64,000 nt of DNA from contig NC_091114.1 of assembly GCF_024713975.1 (NCBI RefSeq), positions 10,450,001 through 10,514,000 of the forward strand, written 5' to 3'. Of this stretch, positions 33,135 to 47,151 are shown piece by piece. Within the stretch, counting starts at the first letter, position 1. Every line of letters starts with the position of its first letter. A program made the position numbers and the translations under genes. The notes below the pieces were generated by a model. The model ran no database searches, was not told the DNA's origin, and saw only the letters and a list, made by a program, of their open reading frames with translations. Source of the DNA: Paralichthys olivaceus. Lineage: Eukaryota > Chordata > Actinopteri > Pleuronectiformes > Paralichthyidae.

Positions 33135-33560
33135 TTAGTCATAGTCAATTTTCTGCTGCTTATTCGGGGTGGGGTCATGACGTCAGCACATAAAGAAGAG
33201 AAATCCAGATGTCCTTCTTCCCAGCTCTGCTAGGGAGACCCCTAGATGTTCCCATCCAGATGAGAGCTCCTGCGTGTTCTGGTTCTATGCCAGGGCCTCC
33301 TGCCAGTCGGAGGTGCCCAGAAGACTTCCGATGGAAGGTCCCCTGGTGGTATCGAATCCTTGGACCCTGTCAGCCGTCCCACTTCAATCGCATTCCAACC
33401 TGATGTCAGTCCCTACAGATGATGGACCCACAAGATGGTGGCTGTAAGTTTTTGTCCCAGAGAACGCAGCTCCCACCATCACTGAGGCATAAAAACTCCT
33501 CCACCAAGATAAAGTGGTGATTCTCAGAGGGACCACAGTCCCCCCACACACAAGTGTTTT
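33135..33560. mobile_element. Fish interspersed repeat (LINE-like), longer copy
   Basis: Blocks in order: TTATTCGGGGTGGGGTCATG, GGGAGACCCCTAGATGTTCC, AGGGCCTCCTGCCAGTCGGA and GGTGCCCAGAAGACTTCCGA, then CTCCTCCACCAAGATAAAGT and GGTGATTCTCAGAGGGACC. The first part parallels 13990-14192. It is rich in mutated CpG sites, as expected of an old methylated repeat. No intact ORF. Confidence 0.65.
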
Positions 33561-36500
33561 CACTTTCACATTACCTAACCAGTGCTGATTGACTGTTGCA
33601 CCTAGTTATCACTCTTCCTGCATAGTTTGGTTAAAACACACATAGTACTTAATGTACCTTGCACCTGACGAGTTGTATACTGTGAAAACTGTGAGTCTAC
33701 GCAGCCTAGAGTATAAACTGCAATCGTCAAGTATTTGTAATGAATTAAAAAATATATTACTTCTCCTTGAAATGTATTGTAGAAATAAAAAAAACCCAGC
33801 ATAACTTAGAAATAGTCAATTAAAGTACAACTAGCTTACCTCAAAGTTGTCCCTAACTACTTTATTTGAGTAAATTTACTTATGCTACAGTAACAGTCTC
33901 CTGACACATTGATCAACTTGTCAAATATGTGGTTTGGCAGAGGACAAACTTGAGTCCAATAAAATGAGGGAGAAGGATTCAAAAGAAAGAAATGTTTTGC
34001 CGTTAGATAGAAAAGCTATACTGAGTTAGCTGTTTCTTTATTTTTCCTCCCTCATGTTTTTCTTCGAGTGCCCATTTCTCTTTGTGTCTTGATACCCACA
34101 ATGCTTTTGTTCAGGTATGTTTTAGTGCAGTATTTTTTTGGATGTTTTTCCTTCATGTTTGTACTTTTATTGTTTTTTCATTGAAATCATCAACAATGGA
34201 AGCACAAGCATGTTTGTGAAACTCTCGATGTGACCCTGTTACCACAGGGAAAACCATCCGAGGACAAACAGGAATCGAACATCATGTGTTTTTTTAGAAC
34301 ACATCATGTTTGCATAAATAAATTAATCCCCTTCAAATTCCTCCTGACTTGCCTGTGTTCTCTCTGCAGCGAGAAATTAAATTGAACTAACAACTCGTGC
34401 TGACAGGCAATAAATAACTCAGCACCTCTGTAAGGCTAAATTAATTGATTTCCTCCAGCAATGACTCATTGGACACATTTCAGACTTTATTTTTTCTCAA
34501 CGAAGTAAGAGAGATGTTTAATGTTGGATGTGCTCTGTTTTGATTAAATGTCCAATTCTGTGTTAATGCTAATTACGCTTGCATTGGCAATAATCCTGAT
34601 TGCCATCTCAAAGGGTGGAGAAGCATATAAATGTGCTGTTTATTTAAATATAGAGATTACTCCAGAAATGGTGGCTAATAATAACTCCTTCATGAATCTG
34701 TGTTCATTACCGGCCCTGATGTTTCAGACTTTCTGGACTGGATGTCGTGTATAATTTGAATGGTGGCTCAGTGTAGGGCATAATGGATCCTTCTGTTCCC
34801 CGTTGAATCCGCTGTCACTGAATGCAGACGAATGACGGTTGTTGGAGCCTCGTGGCAGGTGTGCAGCACATCTGTTCACCGTTCGCTTCCTCTGCGTTGC
34901 GTAAATGATTGGCTTCTTCTCAAAGTGGTATGAGCTTGGCAGAACCCTTTTTGAAAAATGTGAAGTGGGTTATAGCAAGTTTGCTGCTTTTTGAGAGAGA
35001 AGAGCTTCCTTTTGTTTTTCAGTTTCACTCCAAAAATCTGTGAGAGAGATTTGAACATTTGATATTCCACTCCAGTGTAGTATCTGCATTTGGATAGAAT
35101 TCCTCCCCTCCACTGACTCCTCTGACATCTGACTTTCAGATTCCATGCATGCTCACTCCACATGGGCTTCTCCCCCCCCCAACTTCGGGGCCTGCATTCA
35201 AATGGTGCATTAATACCATCAAACAACCATTGAAATTCTGGCGAGTAAACCCAGCAAGCCAATAAAGACAAAATGCTTTTGAAGGATACAGAGAGACGGC
35301 AGGCAGGACGGATGACCTCGCACAATCAAATCAGCATAATCAAATGAAATACCACAATATTACATCAAAGCCAACCCTCATCGCTACGGCGACATGATCA
35401 ACAAGCTCTATCCTTAGGGTCTCTGTGCTTTCTCACAGATATACTGGGATTGATGGGCCTTGAGATAAATATATTTTCCATCTAATGGAGAAGGTTCAGT
35501 GCATCTGTAATGTTGCGTGGGTTTTAAATGTTCATGGAATCCATGGTTAATCTTCAATCAGTAAACATGAGTGATTCCCACTGAAATGATTATGCAGACT
35601 GCAACCATAATCTATGATAGTACACAGATGTAGCAGCCCTTTGAGAATTTAGGGCGATAGCACCCTGAAGCAATAATTAATACAAAAACTCCCCAAAAAA
35701 GATCTTTCATGTCTAATAAAACAAGCATTATTTAAAAGTCGACACAAAACTCAAAGAAACGTTACTAAAATCATAGAAAACATTGCTCAGCCAACTTCCA
35801 CTTATTATTTCCTGTTTCCTTTTGTCCCATGTTTGGGGTGTTAGCGAGCATTGTCCCTGTGATACCCTAACATCTCGTACATATACATGTTATATATGAG
35901 TTAACCTCAGTATATTGGTGACTTCAAAATGTGGAAGAACCTACAAGATACTTTTTAATGTGACATTCCCCCAATGAAAGTATGGCCTCATATTTGGGGA
36001 ATATACCTCAAGCATGGCTGAAAAGGGATAAATATGAAATCAATGTTATGCTGACAGCCACTAAAAATAGAATTGATTATCCCATAGAAGAGTCTAACTG
36101 TAACAATAGACAATTTTACAATTGGTGACAGTATATTTTGCAGTTGCTTTTACACTGAAAAAATGTTTGGCTAATGTTGTTAACATACAAATTAATTATT
36201 TCAAAGTAAAATTATGTGATTGTGTATATTTACATGCATTTATTGGTTAGCTAAACAGTACTTGAAGGCAATGTTAGTTTGATATTGAACATTAATAAGC
36301 AATAAATCACAAAAAGCAGAAATTATAGGAAAGTGCTCTATTTCCACTTTCTCTAAACTAACCACACTTTCTGTGATGCTAAGCTATAACCAGCTGCATT
36401 GTTATAGTCCCAGCTGTCCTATGAGCAGTGTCCCCCAGACAGATGATGCATCACTGCACGCAGCCCTGGTAACTCACACTTTTATGATGCTCGGTGAAGA

Positions 36501-39500
36501 TGACACCGTTTGCGCTGGGTTTGGAAGACATTGAACTGTCAAAATCCTGGTGGGGCGCCATTTATTTATTTTCATTTGGATGATTTATTTCCTGCAAAAG
36601 CACCAAAGGACTGAGCCAAGTAAATTACTTTTGTCAAACTTGTGATAAAACTGTCAAATTGCTCCCCACCACCAGCTGGCAAGCAATTGTATTACATAAG
36701 TAATTGTCAAAAGCAATGTCAAGAGAGGGGTATATTGCTTGGTTAGTTTCTGCTCGTCTTCCCATCAGGGTTTTACATTCCTTGCCTTAGTTTAATGGGC
36801 TTGTTGTGTGTTTTAACTACATTGCAGCATGTTGCTCTTTAGGGAAAAGCCAAACAGAAGCACAAATAGAGACAAAGTGAGTTTCTTAGTCTGTTGAAGA
36901 CTTGTGTTTGACAGAATTTGTTAGGTTTGTGTCCAGTGCCGACATTCTGCCACCATTCTCTCTCTTCTGTTATTCCCTCCCTCTTTTGTATGGTTCAGAA
37001 TAACACGTAGGCCAAGTTTAATTTATCACTTTTCATTGAGGACTGATCTCAGCAGCCGTCAGGTTCCCTTAAGCTCTGCTGTTATGAAAGGTACTAAGTC
37101 AGACATATGGAGCCATTGCTTCAGCTATTACACAACGAGCAATGAGTCATTCGACCAACAAAGTGCGCCTCACAAAAGCTGTGCCCCCACGCTGCCACTT
37201 GAAGTTCCAACATTCATAATCTGCTCTTCTTCATCACATCATGTGAATGGCGCGCTATTTCAGCTCCACTTCTTGACAGCCAATTAACCAGCCACTGTCT
37301 GCTGCACGCTCCCCCAATCTGATTGCTGATCCCTCGCTCTGATTGTGAGGGGTTGCACCGAAACAGCACTTTTGCAACTTAAATGGCATTTTGATGTGAA
37401 AATAATCAGGAGAAATCGGCTGCGATGGAGTGAATCGAGTGATTTCAAGTGTCGCTAGCTGTAGTTTTTAATATGTCTTGAATCAGGGGAAGGTGCTCAC
37501 CATGAACTCGGCAAAATAACTGCTTCATGTTCAGTATATGACGTTAAAGCCTTGAACGCAGGTTAATACTATCAGCTGTATTTACTATACAGTATTTCAC
37601 TAACACTAAAAACATCTATTCCAACTTTAACACACATACAAGACCAAAAGGACAACATCTATTAAACCATTATATGTAAATATATATCAAACAACAGAAA
37701 CAGTACTTATGTGCACATTTTTAAATTGTACACCATAATAAAATGTTCCATTTATAATGATAAAGGACCAGCTCCCGAGCTTTCTGAGTCACACTTTTCT
37801 AAAAGGTTAAAGCCATTTCTATATAAATCTGGATGTCTCATCCTTAATTTTCAGTTTTTATCTCACTAAACAAAGTGTCGTGGTTTCCAGTAAAACAAAA
37901 GATATTAAACAAAATTAAACCGTTTGGTTTTCTGTAAGTTGGCACATTGAGAAAATGTGTATTTATACAAAATAATATGTTATATTATATTGTTTTAAAT
38001 TACATACAGCATAATTATCTGAACCATTTTCCAATTTAGCATTTGGTCACCGTCACACAGTTAAGGTTTACTCTGTGAATATGAATATTGACCTTTTTAG
38101 TTATTGAAAAAATGTGTGTGTTTTCACACAGAGTATATTCCAAACTCTGCTGTTAGTTAAAAAGTTTTGAAGCACTACATCTTTATCTCTGCTGTCCCGA
38201 TTATGTTAGCATGACATTTTTTTTTGTGTGGAAGACTCAGTTTGCTTGATAAGGAGGAAAAAGTAAAATAAGAAACTGCCCAAATGTTCCTCCACGTTAA
38301 GGCCCTGATTTCACATAGAAGACTATAGGGGCTGTGATGTGGGCGTGATAATTCCTGTGCCATCAGTTTGCCCTTTATAGTTTTTGTGGTTGGGTGATAA
38401 TGCTTACGTTGCTCACTTGATCAATACACCTCAAGATTTGCCTTTTGGAAGTGAGGTCTTCATATCACCAATGTTAAAGCAAGCACAGACTCAATGAGGG
38501 GCTGTAGGACAGATGTTAAAATGTCCTCCCTCTCTTGTACCTCAGCAGGAACAGGTGTTGCCGGGCCTGCTGTTAAACGGAGTCTGCACCGTGCGAGGAC
38601 AAGAGCTGGCCGTGTAACTCCTTGTTGAAGTGGCTGGAACCTGTGGACCTGCTCCAACTCCCCAGGACCTGCACATCCTGCCTGCGGCGGTAAGTCTGCA
38701 GACAAACTGTCGCCCCACTTTGCCATTTGTTTGTTGATGCGCTCTGCAAATAATTAAATGGGAAATGATGTTGACATATGTCTTCATTACAAATGAGAAC
38801 ACATTGCCATTCTGTGCACTGTCGATGAGCAAAAAATGTCAGCGTGGAATGGATTTGTACTTCACCCACGGCTTCGGAAATGAACTGTTTGTTTGTCAGT
38901 GGCTAAATAGTTCAGCACACTAATAACGGTTTCTCGGGAATTAATCAAGGTGAGCTGGAAGTGACTGTAACATAAATTAACATTCCCTCGCCATTCGGTT
39001 TAATCTGGTCCGACCCCAAACTAATCAGGAGCGGGCGATGCAGCCGCGTTACAACTTCACAACTGAGCGTCCACAACATTTTTCCTCCCAAAATGGACTG
39101 ACTGTCACTTTTTTGCTATTAAAGGTCGTATGGAAGTAATGAGTCACTTCAAAAATCAACATCCTGAAACCGAGATCCATCATGAGTCATCCTGTATTCA
39201 CTGCAAAGGTCCACCTATCATAGTGCTCTTCAATATTGATAACCCCACCTCAACCTATTCCGAGGTGACTCATTAGTCACTGCGGTAATGATATGTCATA
39301 AAAGAGAAACCAGTGTTCTTGATGAAAGTGATGACTGCGGATTTAGACTGTGATGCAGCGCTTGTCCGTTCGGAGTCAGTTTGTTGTTTGGACCAGAAAG
39401 ATCCCCACCCCTGTCTCGGTTGTCTCTCCTCCCCGGAGGTAAACAAACATTTCCTGTCACCGAGAGTTAACCTCCGAGCCTTTTTAAAAATGCATTTTAA

Positions 39501-39856
39501 ATAGCGGGGAAGTCATAACAGCCATGTAGGATGTTTTATCAAAAGCTTTATCATCCTTAATCCACACTCATTACACGGGTGCAGAGATGACATAGTAATC
39601 AGAGGCGAGCAGGCCTCCAGAATAAATGGCTCCCAACAGCTGAATATGTGAAACAATCAGGCAGAGGCTACTGTTGTACTTAACCTCATCACGGTCCTCG
39701 TTCAGGTGATGGAGGACACAGATGCTGAGGTGAGGAGCTGCTCGGGGGCTGTTTGTTATTTTCAATTTACGCTTGATGGAATGAATCAACAGTTTAGGTT
39801 CAGTAGAGATAATTGCAGCAGTAGGTTATGTCATGATGTTTTTTACAGGGTAGGAC

Positions 39857-39871
39857 TTTTTTTTTTTTTTT
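39857..39871. repeat. Poly(T) tract, 15 bp
   Basis: Fifteen T in a row; no flanking retroelement body recognised. Confidence 0.95.
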
Positions 39872-40326
39872 GGGCCACAAGCATCCGTTATTTCCTAAAA
39901 TGCCTCTCCCCTGCCCAGACTTGTATTTTTGATTTAAAAGTAATGTGGACAGCATTGAGTGATGCACATGAACGTAAAACAAAGAGCTCCACATATCTGT
40001 GCACTGCTGATGTCAGATTCAGGGTTAAAGTTTGGCCCTATTGCAGTGTTTTTTGCTCAGGGGTTGGAATCTTCCCCCCGAAAGCTTTACCAAAGTGATG
40101 TGTAAGTGTCTGTTTCTGTAATGGGCTACGCCACGGGAGCGTTTCCATGGTAACGTGGCGAAGGCGCGAGTACAGCTCAATGCTGCTCTCTGGGGAGTAT
40201 CTGGGAAGCTTCTGCTTAGTGGGAAATGATGATAATAGCGCAGAGTGTTGGATAAAACTCAAATGGGGAAGACTAACCCCTTCATATTGCAGAGGAAGGA
40301 GACGACATTCATCGTCTTTTGCTGGC

Positions 40327-40343
40327 TTTTTTTTTTTTTTTTT
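40327..40343. repeat. Poly(T) tract, 17 bp
   Basis: Seventeen T in a row; no flanking retroelement body recognised. Confidence 0.95.
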
Positions 40344-41190
40344 GGACCAGTTTCCCTAGTTACCGTTTCATACTGTTTGTCTCATTTCCATTTTTATTGG
40401 ATGTATTGTGCGTCGTTAATGAAGAAAGACGGTGTTGCTGATCATGTCCTATACAAACCGAGTTGTAGTGCTCACATATTCAAATATACTATTGCCTTTT
40501 TTAATTGCATGAGCTCATATTCTTGTTTCATATTTTATTCTTGTTCATCTCCATCTTTGTTTCCTTGATCTGGAGCATGGCCTTTGTGTACAACATTATT
40601 CTTGTGTTTATTATATTTTGTTGGTAGTGTAGTCAGAAGTCATAGAACAACTGTGCATTTGCTTGCACAGAGCTCTTAGGAAGCAGCAGCCACAGCCTGA
40701 GAGTCTATTTGACCTGGTGACTCCTCTCACAGTGCGAAACCTCCGCTCAAATCAGATCCCTGTTTATACCCCACCTGCACTCTGTTGCTCTTTTCCCGCC
40801 GCTGATGTGTGCACACGTGTTCCTCAGTTGTGGAAAAAACACAGCTTTGTATTAGATCACAACTGTGCATAAATTACATCCACGGCGCGGAGAAATAACT
40901 GAAGACTGAAGCTCTTTGGAGTTGAAAATGTCACATTAATTTCCAACACATTACCCCCTGCCTGAAGTCTTAATGAAGAAGCCCATTAGAATGTCATACC
41001 TGCTTACCTGTGAGTTTTGTAGAAAGTTTATTTGATATGTCTGAGTCAATTACCCAAAGTCTTTGTGATAAGGAACTGCTCAGCGGACCTGAACCCCCGG
41101 TTCTACTTTGGGAGCACTTGGATATTTTCTACACGGCTGTGCTTTGAATAATTTCCAGGCAGAGATTCTTTCTTGGCAGGGCACTTTATT

Positions 41191-41213
41191 CCCCCCCCCC
41201 CCCCCCCCCCCCC
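41191..41213. repeat. Poly(C) tract, 23 bp
   Basis: Twenty-three C in a row, unusual for length in AT-rich DNA. The length may be inexact because such runs are error-prone in sequencing. Confidence 0.95.
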
Positions 41214-43535
41214 TGCCAGTTTAAAGGTTTTGTCCTTGACGTCTCTTTGCAAAGTGAGTGCAACTGATTCGAAGTAAAGATTTAAAGATCAGTTTTAAGG
41301 GGAGCCTCGGTGTCTTTTTCAAGAACATGCACACAAACAGACTGACAGGGGGAGGGAACCAGTGCAGTACAGTAATAGACCTCTGACTTTCAAACTAAAG
41401 AAAAGATATTGTTGCAGATGTTACTGGGGGACAGGGCGGTCCGTAACCCCCAAATCTCCTCTTTGTAAATACTATAATAATATGCGTTGAAAGATCTTTT
41501 ATAATCTACTATAATAACAAACTGATTAATATACAACTACGAATAAGTAAAGGTGCAAAATAAAGTGTTTTAGTGTTTTGAAAGGCCCATGAGCTCTTTT
41601 TATTGTCTCTTCTTAATAACAATTCACTAACATACTGGCTATAGTGTGCATACTGGATAAAACACACATGTACATTTTTGTACGTTGTTTGCGTTAAGTT
41701 GTTGCCTACTTGTGTTTTGACTCCATCACAGTCATTTCTATTTGTCGGCGTTCTGACTGTGGAGTTTGTCTCTCTGTGGACGCCGAGCGTTTCATGTCCT
41801 CCTCAGACACATTGCTGCAGCTCTGGGACAAACACCGGATGAGTGACTAAGAAAACAATTCCCCTGGATATGCACGTTGTCTCGCTCTTCCTCCCTCTCG
41901 TGCTCTTTCTGTGCGTCTCCGGGGCTGAATCACATTTCTCTTGCTTCCCTCCAATGTGTCTCTGTCATATATAGGTGCATGGGCAGGCATACCCCCACAC
42001 ACACACGCACACAGTCTGACAAATCCCCCCTTCTGCCAAAAAGTCGATAAATAAATGCATTGTCTCTTCACTTTCTGCTGTTGGCATCAGCCTGTCTAAA
42101 TTGTCTGAGAAGGCAGTGGGGTGTGAAATTGAGTTCAGAACTGTACGCTGTGTGAGGGGGCACAAGATGAGCGTATGTTTGCTTATTTATTCATATTGCA
42201 GCTGCATTCAGTAGCAGTTTTGCACGAAGGGGTCAGTTAAACACGTTGAGGTGTTGTTGGTGGAAATTTGACAAGTTTAAAGGAAGAGGCTTAGGCAGTG
42301 GCATTTTGCCATTGCACAGGGAGCAATAGGTTATCCATCCCAGGGCTAAATGAAGCTTTAAAGTGAAATTGTGCAGTTACGGTTAGTCTGGTGAGTTTCT
42401 TATTTCTGCAGTCCCTGTGTGCTGTGAACCAGGATGACTTATTTTTGACAGTCGCTATCATTTGTTCTAAATGCCATCTACACCGAAGCGCAGTAGTTGC
42501 ATACAAAGCAAAAAGGTAATTTTACTTGAATCACTAGGTAGCGATTGAATAAATTCACAGTGATTTGTTCTCCCCTATTTCTGAAAAGATGAATTTCTCT
42601 CTCAAAGCCAAAGAGTTCATGCGAGAATAATAGCACCTGCCCACACTAATTTGCCAAGAACAAATGATTTTGCTTGAGAATGTAACTTTTGTGCCGCTTT
42701 CCTGAGATTTAATCAGAGGTATTACGCAAACCTTCCCTTCCTCAGCTCTTTTCTTGCCATTCTGTGATGAATGTGTTGTTACCGGATGATGTATGTTTAT
42801 AGATTGCTGGGGATAACTGCTGTTTTGAAGAGTTATGGCTTCCCCTCACATCACAGAAAGTGCTTCTGTGCGAAAATCATTCAGGGATTTCAGGTTTGTC
42901 TCTCAATTTCACTGAGCACAGAACATGATAAATGTGCATTTGTTTAAAAACAAAACACAAACCTTAACTTTGTTTCCAGACTTTTTGACAAAGCTGTTTG
43001 AATGTCAGAGTGGCCGTCCGTCCATGTATTGCGAGTTTTTTAAAAAAATGAGCTGCAGTGGTTGAAGTGTCCTTTGCTGTCACCAGAATCACCAGTATGG
43101 AGGTCATCTCCTCAGACGGTTTTATTTTAGACTGACAGAAATTGTAATGGCAGCATAAATCCTATCAAAGTCTTTGCATTCTCAGCATTACCTTTAAGAA
43201 CTGTCCAGAGGTCAGCTGATAGTCCAGACTCCATTTCTGCACCGCTCAACACATTTCATTTGGCTGATTGGGAAATATGTAACAGAGAATTAGAAATTGA
43301 AAATAATGTCTAAGTACAAGTAATTTGCAACAGCAAATAGGTTTTGAAGGAAAATTAATTGTGACTGGATTATGTTTTCAATTAAGGCAATGAGGACATG
43401 TTAATTTATTTAATTTATGTATTTGGAGAGTTGCAATTATGCTTTTACTGAACATGTGAGTAAAATGTTCACAGTTGATGTATTTGCCTTTAAAACATCT
43501 GATTGTGCAGTACAGGATCTCCTGACAAGATGAAG
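41214..43535. other. Intergenic DNA, no gene recognised
   Basis: Non-coding. A pyrimidine-rich patch and short CA run lie near 41880-42012 and create an artificial Arg-rich frame on the minus strand. Confidence 0.65.
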
Positions 43536-43610
43536 TTCTTCCTTTATTGATCCTCATGGGGGAAAATCTGGAATTTACAGCAGCCAGAGAACAGAAAAAA
43601 TACAGCGTAA
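43536..43610. mobile_element. Fragment of a fish LINE-type 3' end
   Basis: CCTTTATTGATCCTCATGGG followed by GGAAAATCTGGAATTTACAG and CAGCCAGAGAACAG fits the 'CTTTATTGATCCC...GGGGAAATTC...TTACAGCAGC' motif shared by the ends of several fish retroelements. Only about 75 bp are recognisable. Confidence 0.6.
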
Positions 43611-43750
43611 GCAAATAGAAGGTAGAACGATAAAAGACACAAAGTCCAGCTGTGCAGTACAGTCAGTAGTGATATGCTGGAACTGGTGAATAATAGTGAA
43701 TAAAAAGCCCTTTCAAGTAATTTTTGAGTTATTCATCCCTTCAATTAAGT

Positions 43751-43930
43751 GTGCAAAAATGGCTGCACACTAACCAGAAGGTCGGTGGTTTGATCCCTCC
43801 ATTCCACATTCCGATGTGACCTGCAGCAAGATCCTGAATGGCCCCTGACGACAGGTTTCCATTGCTCAACAGAAATACATTTTTTTTCTTGTTGTGTATG
43901 ACACATCCACCACCACGGCTGTGTCATAAA
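43751..43930 (+). mobile_element. tRNA-like SINE fragment, copy 2
   Basis: ACCAGAAGGTCGGTGGTTTG followed by ATCCC is a Pol III B-box-like sequence (GGTTCGATCC with one change) in the context usual for this fish family. GACCTGCAGCAAGATCCTGA continues it. The distal half is unclear, so the right limit is approximate. Confidence 0.6.
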
Positions 43931-46900
43931 CCTTGATAAGGAGTGCGACCATGTCTGTATTGAAAACAGCTCAATTTATGTTAATCACAGCACCCTGAGG
44001 ACATATTGGCCTATTATCTACTTTAAGCATCTGCACTCATTAAATGAGTAAATACACAATTACTGTCACAGTAATTAATATGCAATTTGGCCTCGTCTTT
44101 AACTTTCCAACCTCATTTCCGATCACAATGTTACAGCAACACAAACTACCACACACATTGTTCCGGACTATACATGTTGTTTGGCCTTTTCTGTAATGCA
44201 AAGTAATTTTAATGTGGTTAATTGTTATTGAAAACACCACTTCATTCAGCTCTCTAATTCCTGTGACTGTTTCATTTCCATAAACCGTCACATTGAAGGG
44301 AGGCTTCGCTCTTGACGGGCTTGAAGCCTGCTTTTGAAGCCTGACCTCAATAGAGGAGGCTGCTCTTTCAGCACACACAGGCTGTTTAGTATAGATTATA
44401 TTTTGATTTATCTCATCAGCTCTCAAACATACGGTGTTTTTAGTGTGAGAAAATCGCCGTCATTTTTCCAGCAAAGCTCCACCTGTAAATGTCAGACAAT
44501 CTGCGAAACGACTGTCGGCGATTATTATAACTGTGTAACCTTTTCTTTTTTGTTTCAACTTGACCACATGCTGCACTTACACATGACTGCAGAATTGTGG
44601 TGAAAGGGCGTCAGTAGGTAATTATCAGTACATTCTCTCTGAATTTCATCCCAGCTAACTTTCTAAATTTAAAATCTGTGTCCGTATTGCTTCTTTCGTC
44701 TCAGAGTCGCTGAGAGCCATCAGCTCCATTGTGCCATTAAACCGGTGCCTGCTCGCAACTCCCCCGAAGTTTACTCCAATCAATATTTCAGTGCTGAATG
44801 GCAAGTTCATCGTTAAACAAAAATAATTTTCTTCGACAACCTGTGCAAGCGTTAAGCCAGTGAGACAAGGGCTGTCCTCCTCAGAGCCCATTAAAAGGCT
44901 TTTAATGAAGGCAGAGTGGACCCCCTACCAGCTTTTGATACAATGCACTGTCACCTCATTAAATCCTGATGATGTTCACTGTATCTCAGGACAGTTGCGA
45001 GACCCATGTGTTACTCTGCAGACGCTCAGCCGCTGTGGGGGCACTGCCGGGGGGGGGCTGAGGAGTTACGGGTACCAGCTGGACTTGGCACCACAGCTTG
45101 GCCCTAGACAGTGATAATGGCCTCGCTGCTTCTTGTTCGCATCACATTCTTTGTCACTTTAAACTGCTCCGTAATGGCCTTTATGGGCTTCCATGAATTG
45201 TGCAATAAAGAGAGGCATGGAGGCAACCCAAACAGAATAGTAAGCAACCACGGGAACTCTGCTAAAGAGGTCTGCGTCGTGTTTGAAAGGTCGCAGGTTT
45301 GATTAACTGTGCTGACATTGTCTAATGCGGTGGTGCTCCATCTTTTTCTGTCATACATCCCACATTTCTCCTGAGTTAATGATGTGCAAATGAAGAAAAT
45401 GTGCTTCAGGTCTATGCACCAACAAAGACTTATCATAGTTCGGATTTTGACTTTGCTTGTAGGAGCCAGCAGCTAAAATGTGAAGAAATTATAGAGAACC
45501 ACACAACAACAACAAACTGATTAAAAGCAGAGGCTTCAGTGATTGACACAGCAGAGGTGTAAAGTGTTTGAGGTCCAGGCGACATTTTAGCAAAGCTCTT
45601 TGAACAGCTATTTGCATATGACTCCAGATGAATGAAAAAGTTAGCTAATGCATTCAGGTACCTGCAACAAACCAAAACCAGAACGTTTCTGGAACCAAAT
45701 TCTTGTCCCTCGCCCACGATTTAATGCAAAATCTGATTAGTAACCTCGGAACTTAAATATAAAATTTGTTAAATAAAAGCAGGTGTCATGCATGATTATA
45801 AAAGTTGAAATTATTTTGTCTGGCTCCCATTTACAGAGCAGTATTAGTAAGTGTTAATTGCAAAAATAATAAACTTCCATTGAATTACGGATATTAGATT
45901 AATTCTCTCCTCATTTCACAACAGAACTGATGAACACTAATACAATTTCAATACAATTTCCTCTTGCTTTCTTCCACAGCACAGAAAAGCATTTGATGAA
46001 TCTGTGTCTGCAGAAAGAAAAGCATTTAAAAACTGTCAGATGCATATTTAGTTTTTTGTGAGCGATATCATTTAGTTTTTGTTTGAAATATGCAAAGTGT
46101 CCCGGCTCCTCGAATTAAGAGGTTCTCAGCTCTGAAGCGAAGCCATTTCTGAAAACAAGCATGAGCAAATCATGTCACCGTTATGAGCCTATATTGTTGT
46201 TCGATTTGAATTAGTGCCTAAATGAGGCATTATGATACATGCACACAACCTCTTGGTTTATTATCCCAGCCTTTACAACGGTCGGGTGTTATTTTAATCA
46301 CATTGAAGCGTGGTTAAAGCAGAATAATACAACCTTCTGTTTTGTGTTGGGCTCAACCAAGAGGTATATTTAAGGGCTGTTTCATGTTATTTTTAAGATG
46401 CAATTTGTATTCCGTGTCTGTGCTGAGGCCCGACAGTGCCATACTATCGAGATGATGGAAATGAAATGTAATCTTCAACGCTCACACTGAGTATTTCAGT
46501 ACAGGAACATATCAGCTCCATTTGTCTTTGTGATTTCACACAGCCACAGGTTCTATACCTGAGGATATCATAATGAGATACTGAGGCTAAAGTATAGGTG
46601 AAAAAAGATAATGGAAAGTAGAAGCAATATGTTGTTTGAATGTTATTGACATAGCAACAAATCACCTACATGTATCTCCTTCAGAGCATCCTCGTTCTTA
46701 ATTGTCTTGTCGTACAAGTTGAAGGATCCTTCAGGAAAGAAAAGCTCCAGTTCTTTGAGTGATGAAGGAGGCTGAAATCTGCGCTTCACTCTTTCCAGAA
46801 ATTCCCACAAAGGATTATTCCTGTGTGATTGGAACGTTGGCTTATTTCCTGTCATCCTGCTCTGGTTTTTACATCATTCCATTTCCTTTTTTATTATCAG

Positions 46901-47083
46901 GTTATATTTTCTTCCCCTCAGTATTCAGAGAAGAGCTGATATTTACTGTGAAATCTAGTTTGTGGACCACAGTTTCAATTTAATATGACCGACGTGAGGC
47001 AAATTGAAAAAGAAACCACAGTTTTCACCGCAATTTCTAAAAACAAAACATGAAAATCAGATTGTGTAAAGTTGAATTGAATG
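43931..47083. other. Intergenic DNA, no gene recognised
   Basis: AT-rich with TAATTA-type motifs; no gene, no nameable repeat. A B-box-like AAAGGTCGCAGGTTTGATTA at 45287-45306 lacks any further SINE context. Confidence 0.6.
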
Positions 47084-47107
47084 TTTTTTTTTTTTTTTTT
47101 TTTTTTT
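47084..47107. repeat. Poly(T) tract, 24 bp
   Basis: Twenty-four T in a row, 45 bp before the MITE at 47152. Confidence 0.95.
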
Positions 47108-47151
47108 ATCTAAGGTTCTTCAGTGTTTGCCTTCACATGTAAGGCCAACAA

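Larger units (their letters stand above)
33561..41190. other. Intergenic DNA, no gene recognised
   Basis: The longest stretch without a nameable repeat, apart from two poly(T) tracts (39857-39871, 40327-40343). Frames up to 149 codons (34876-35325, minus) lack domains or splice context. The region may hold conserved non-coding elements, but that cannot be judged from one sequence. Confidence 0.6.

Noticed and set aside
34876..35325. 149-codon minus-strand frame, the longest in the desert outside caap1
   Set aside because: No domain, no codon bias, and mixed low-complexity content; no conserved motif recognised.
41847..42071. Arg/Glu-rich minus-strand frame
   Set aside because: Translation of a pyrimidine-rich stretch and a CA run.
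45280..45310. B-box-like AAAGGTCGCAGGTTTGATTA, possible SINE
   Set aside because: No head or tail of the SINE family seen at 43.8 and 50.5 kb is present on either side.
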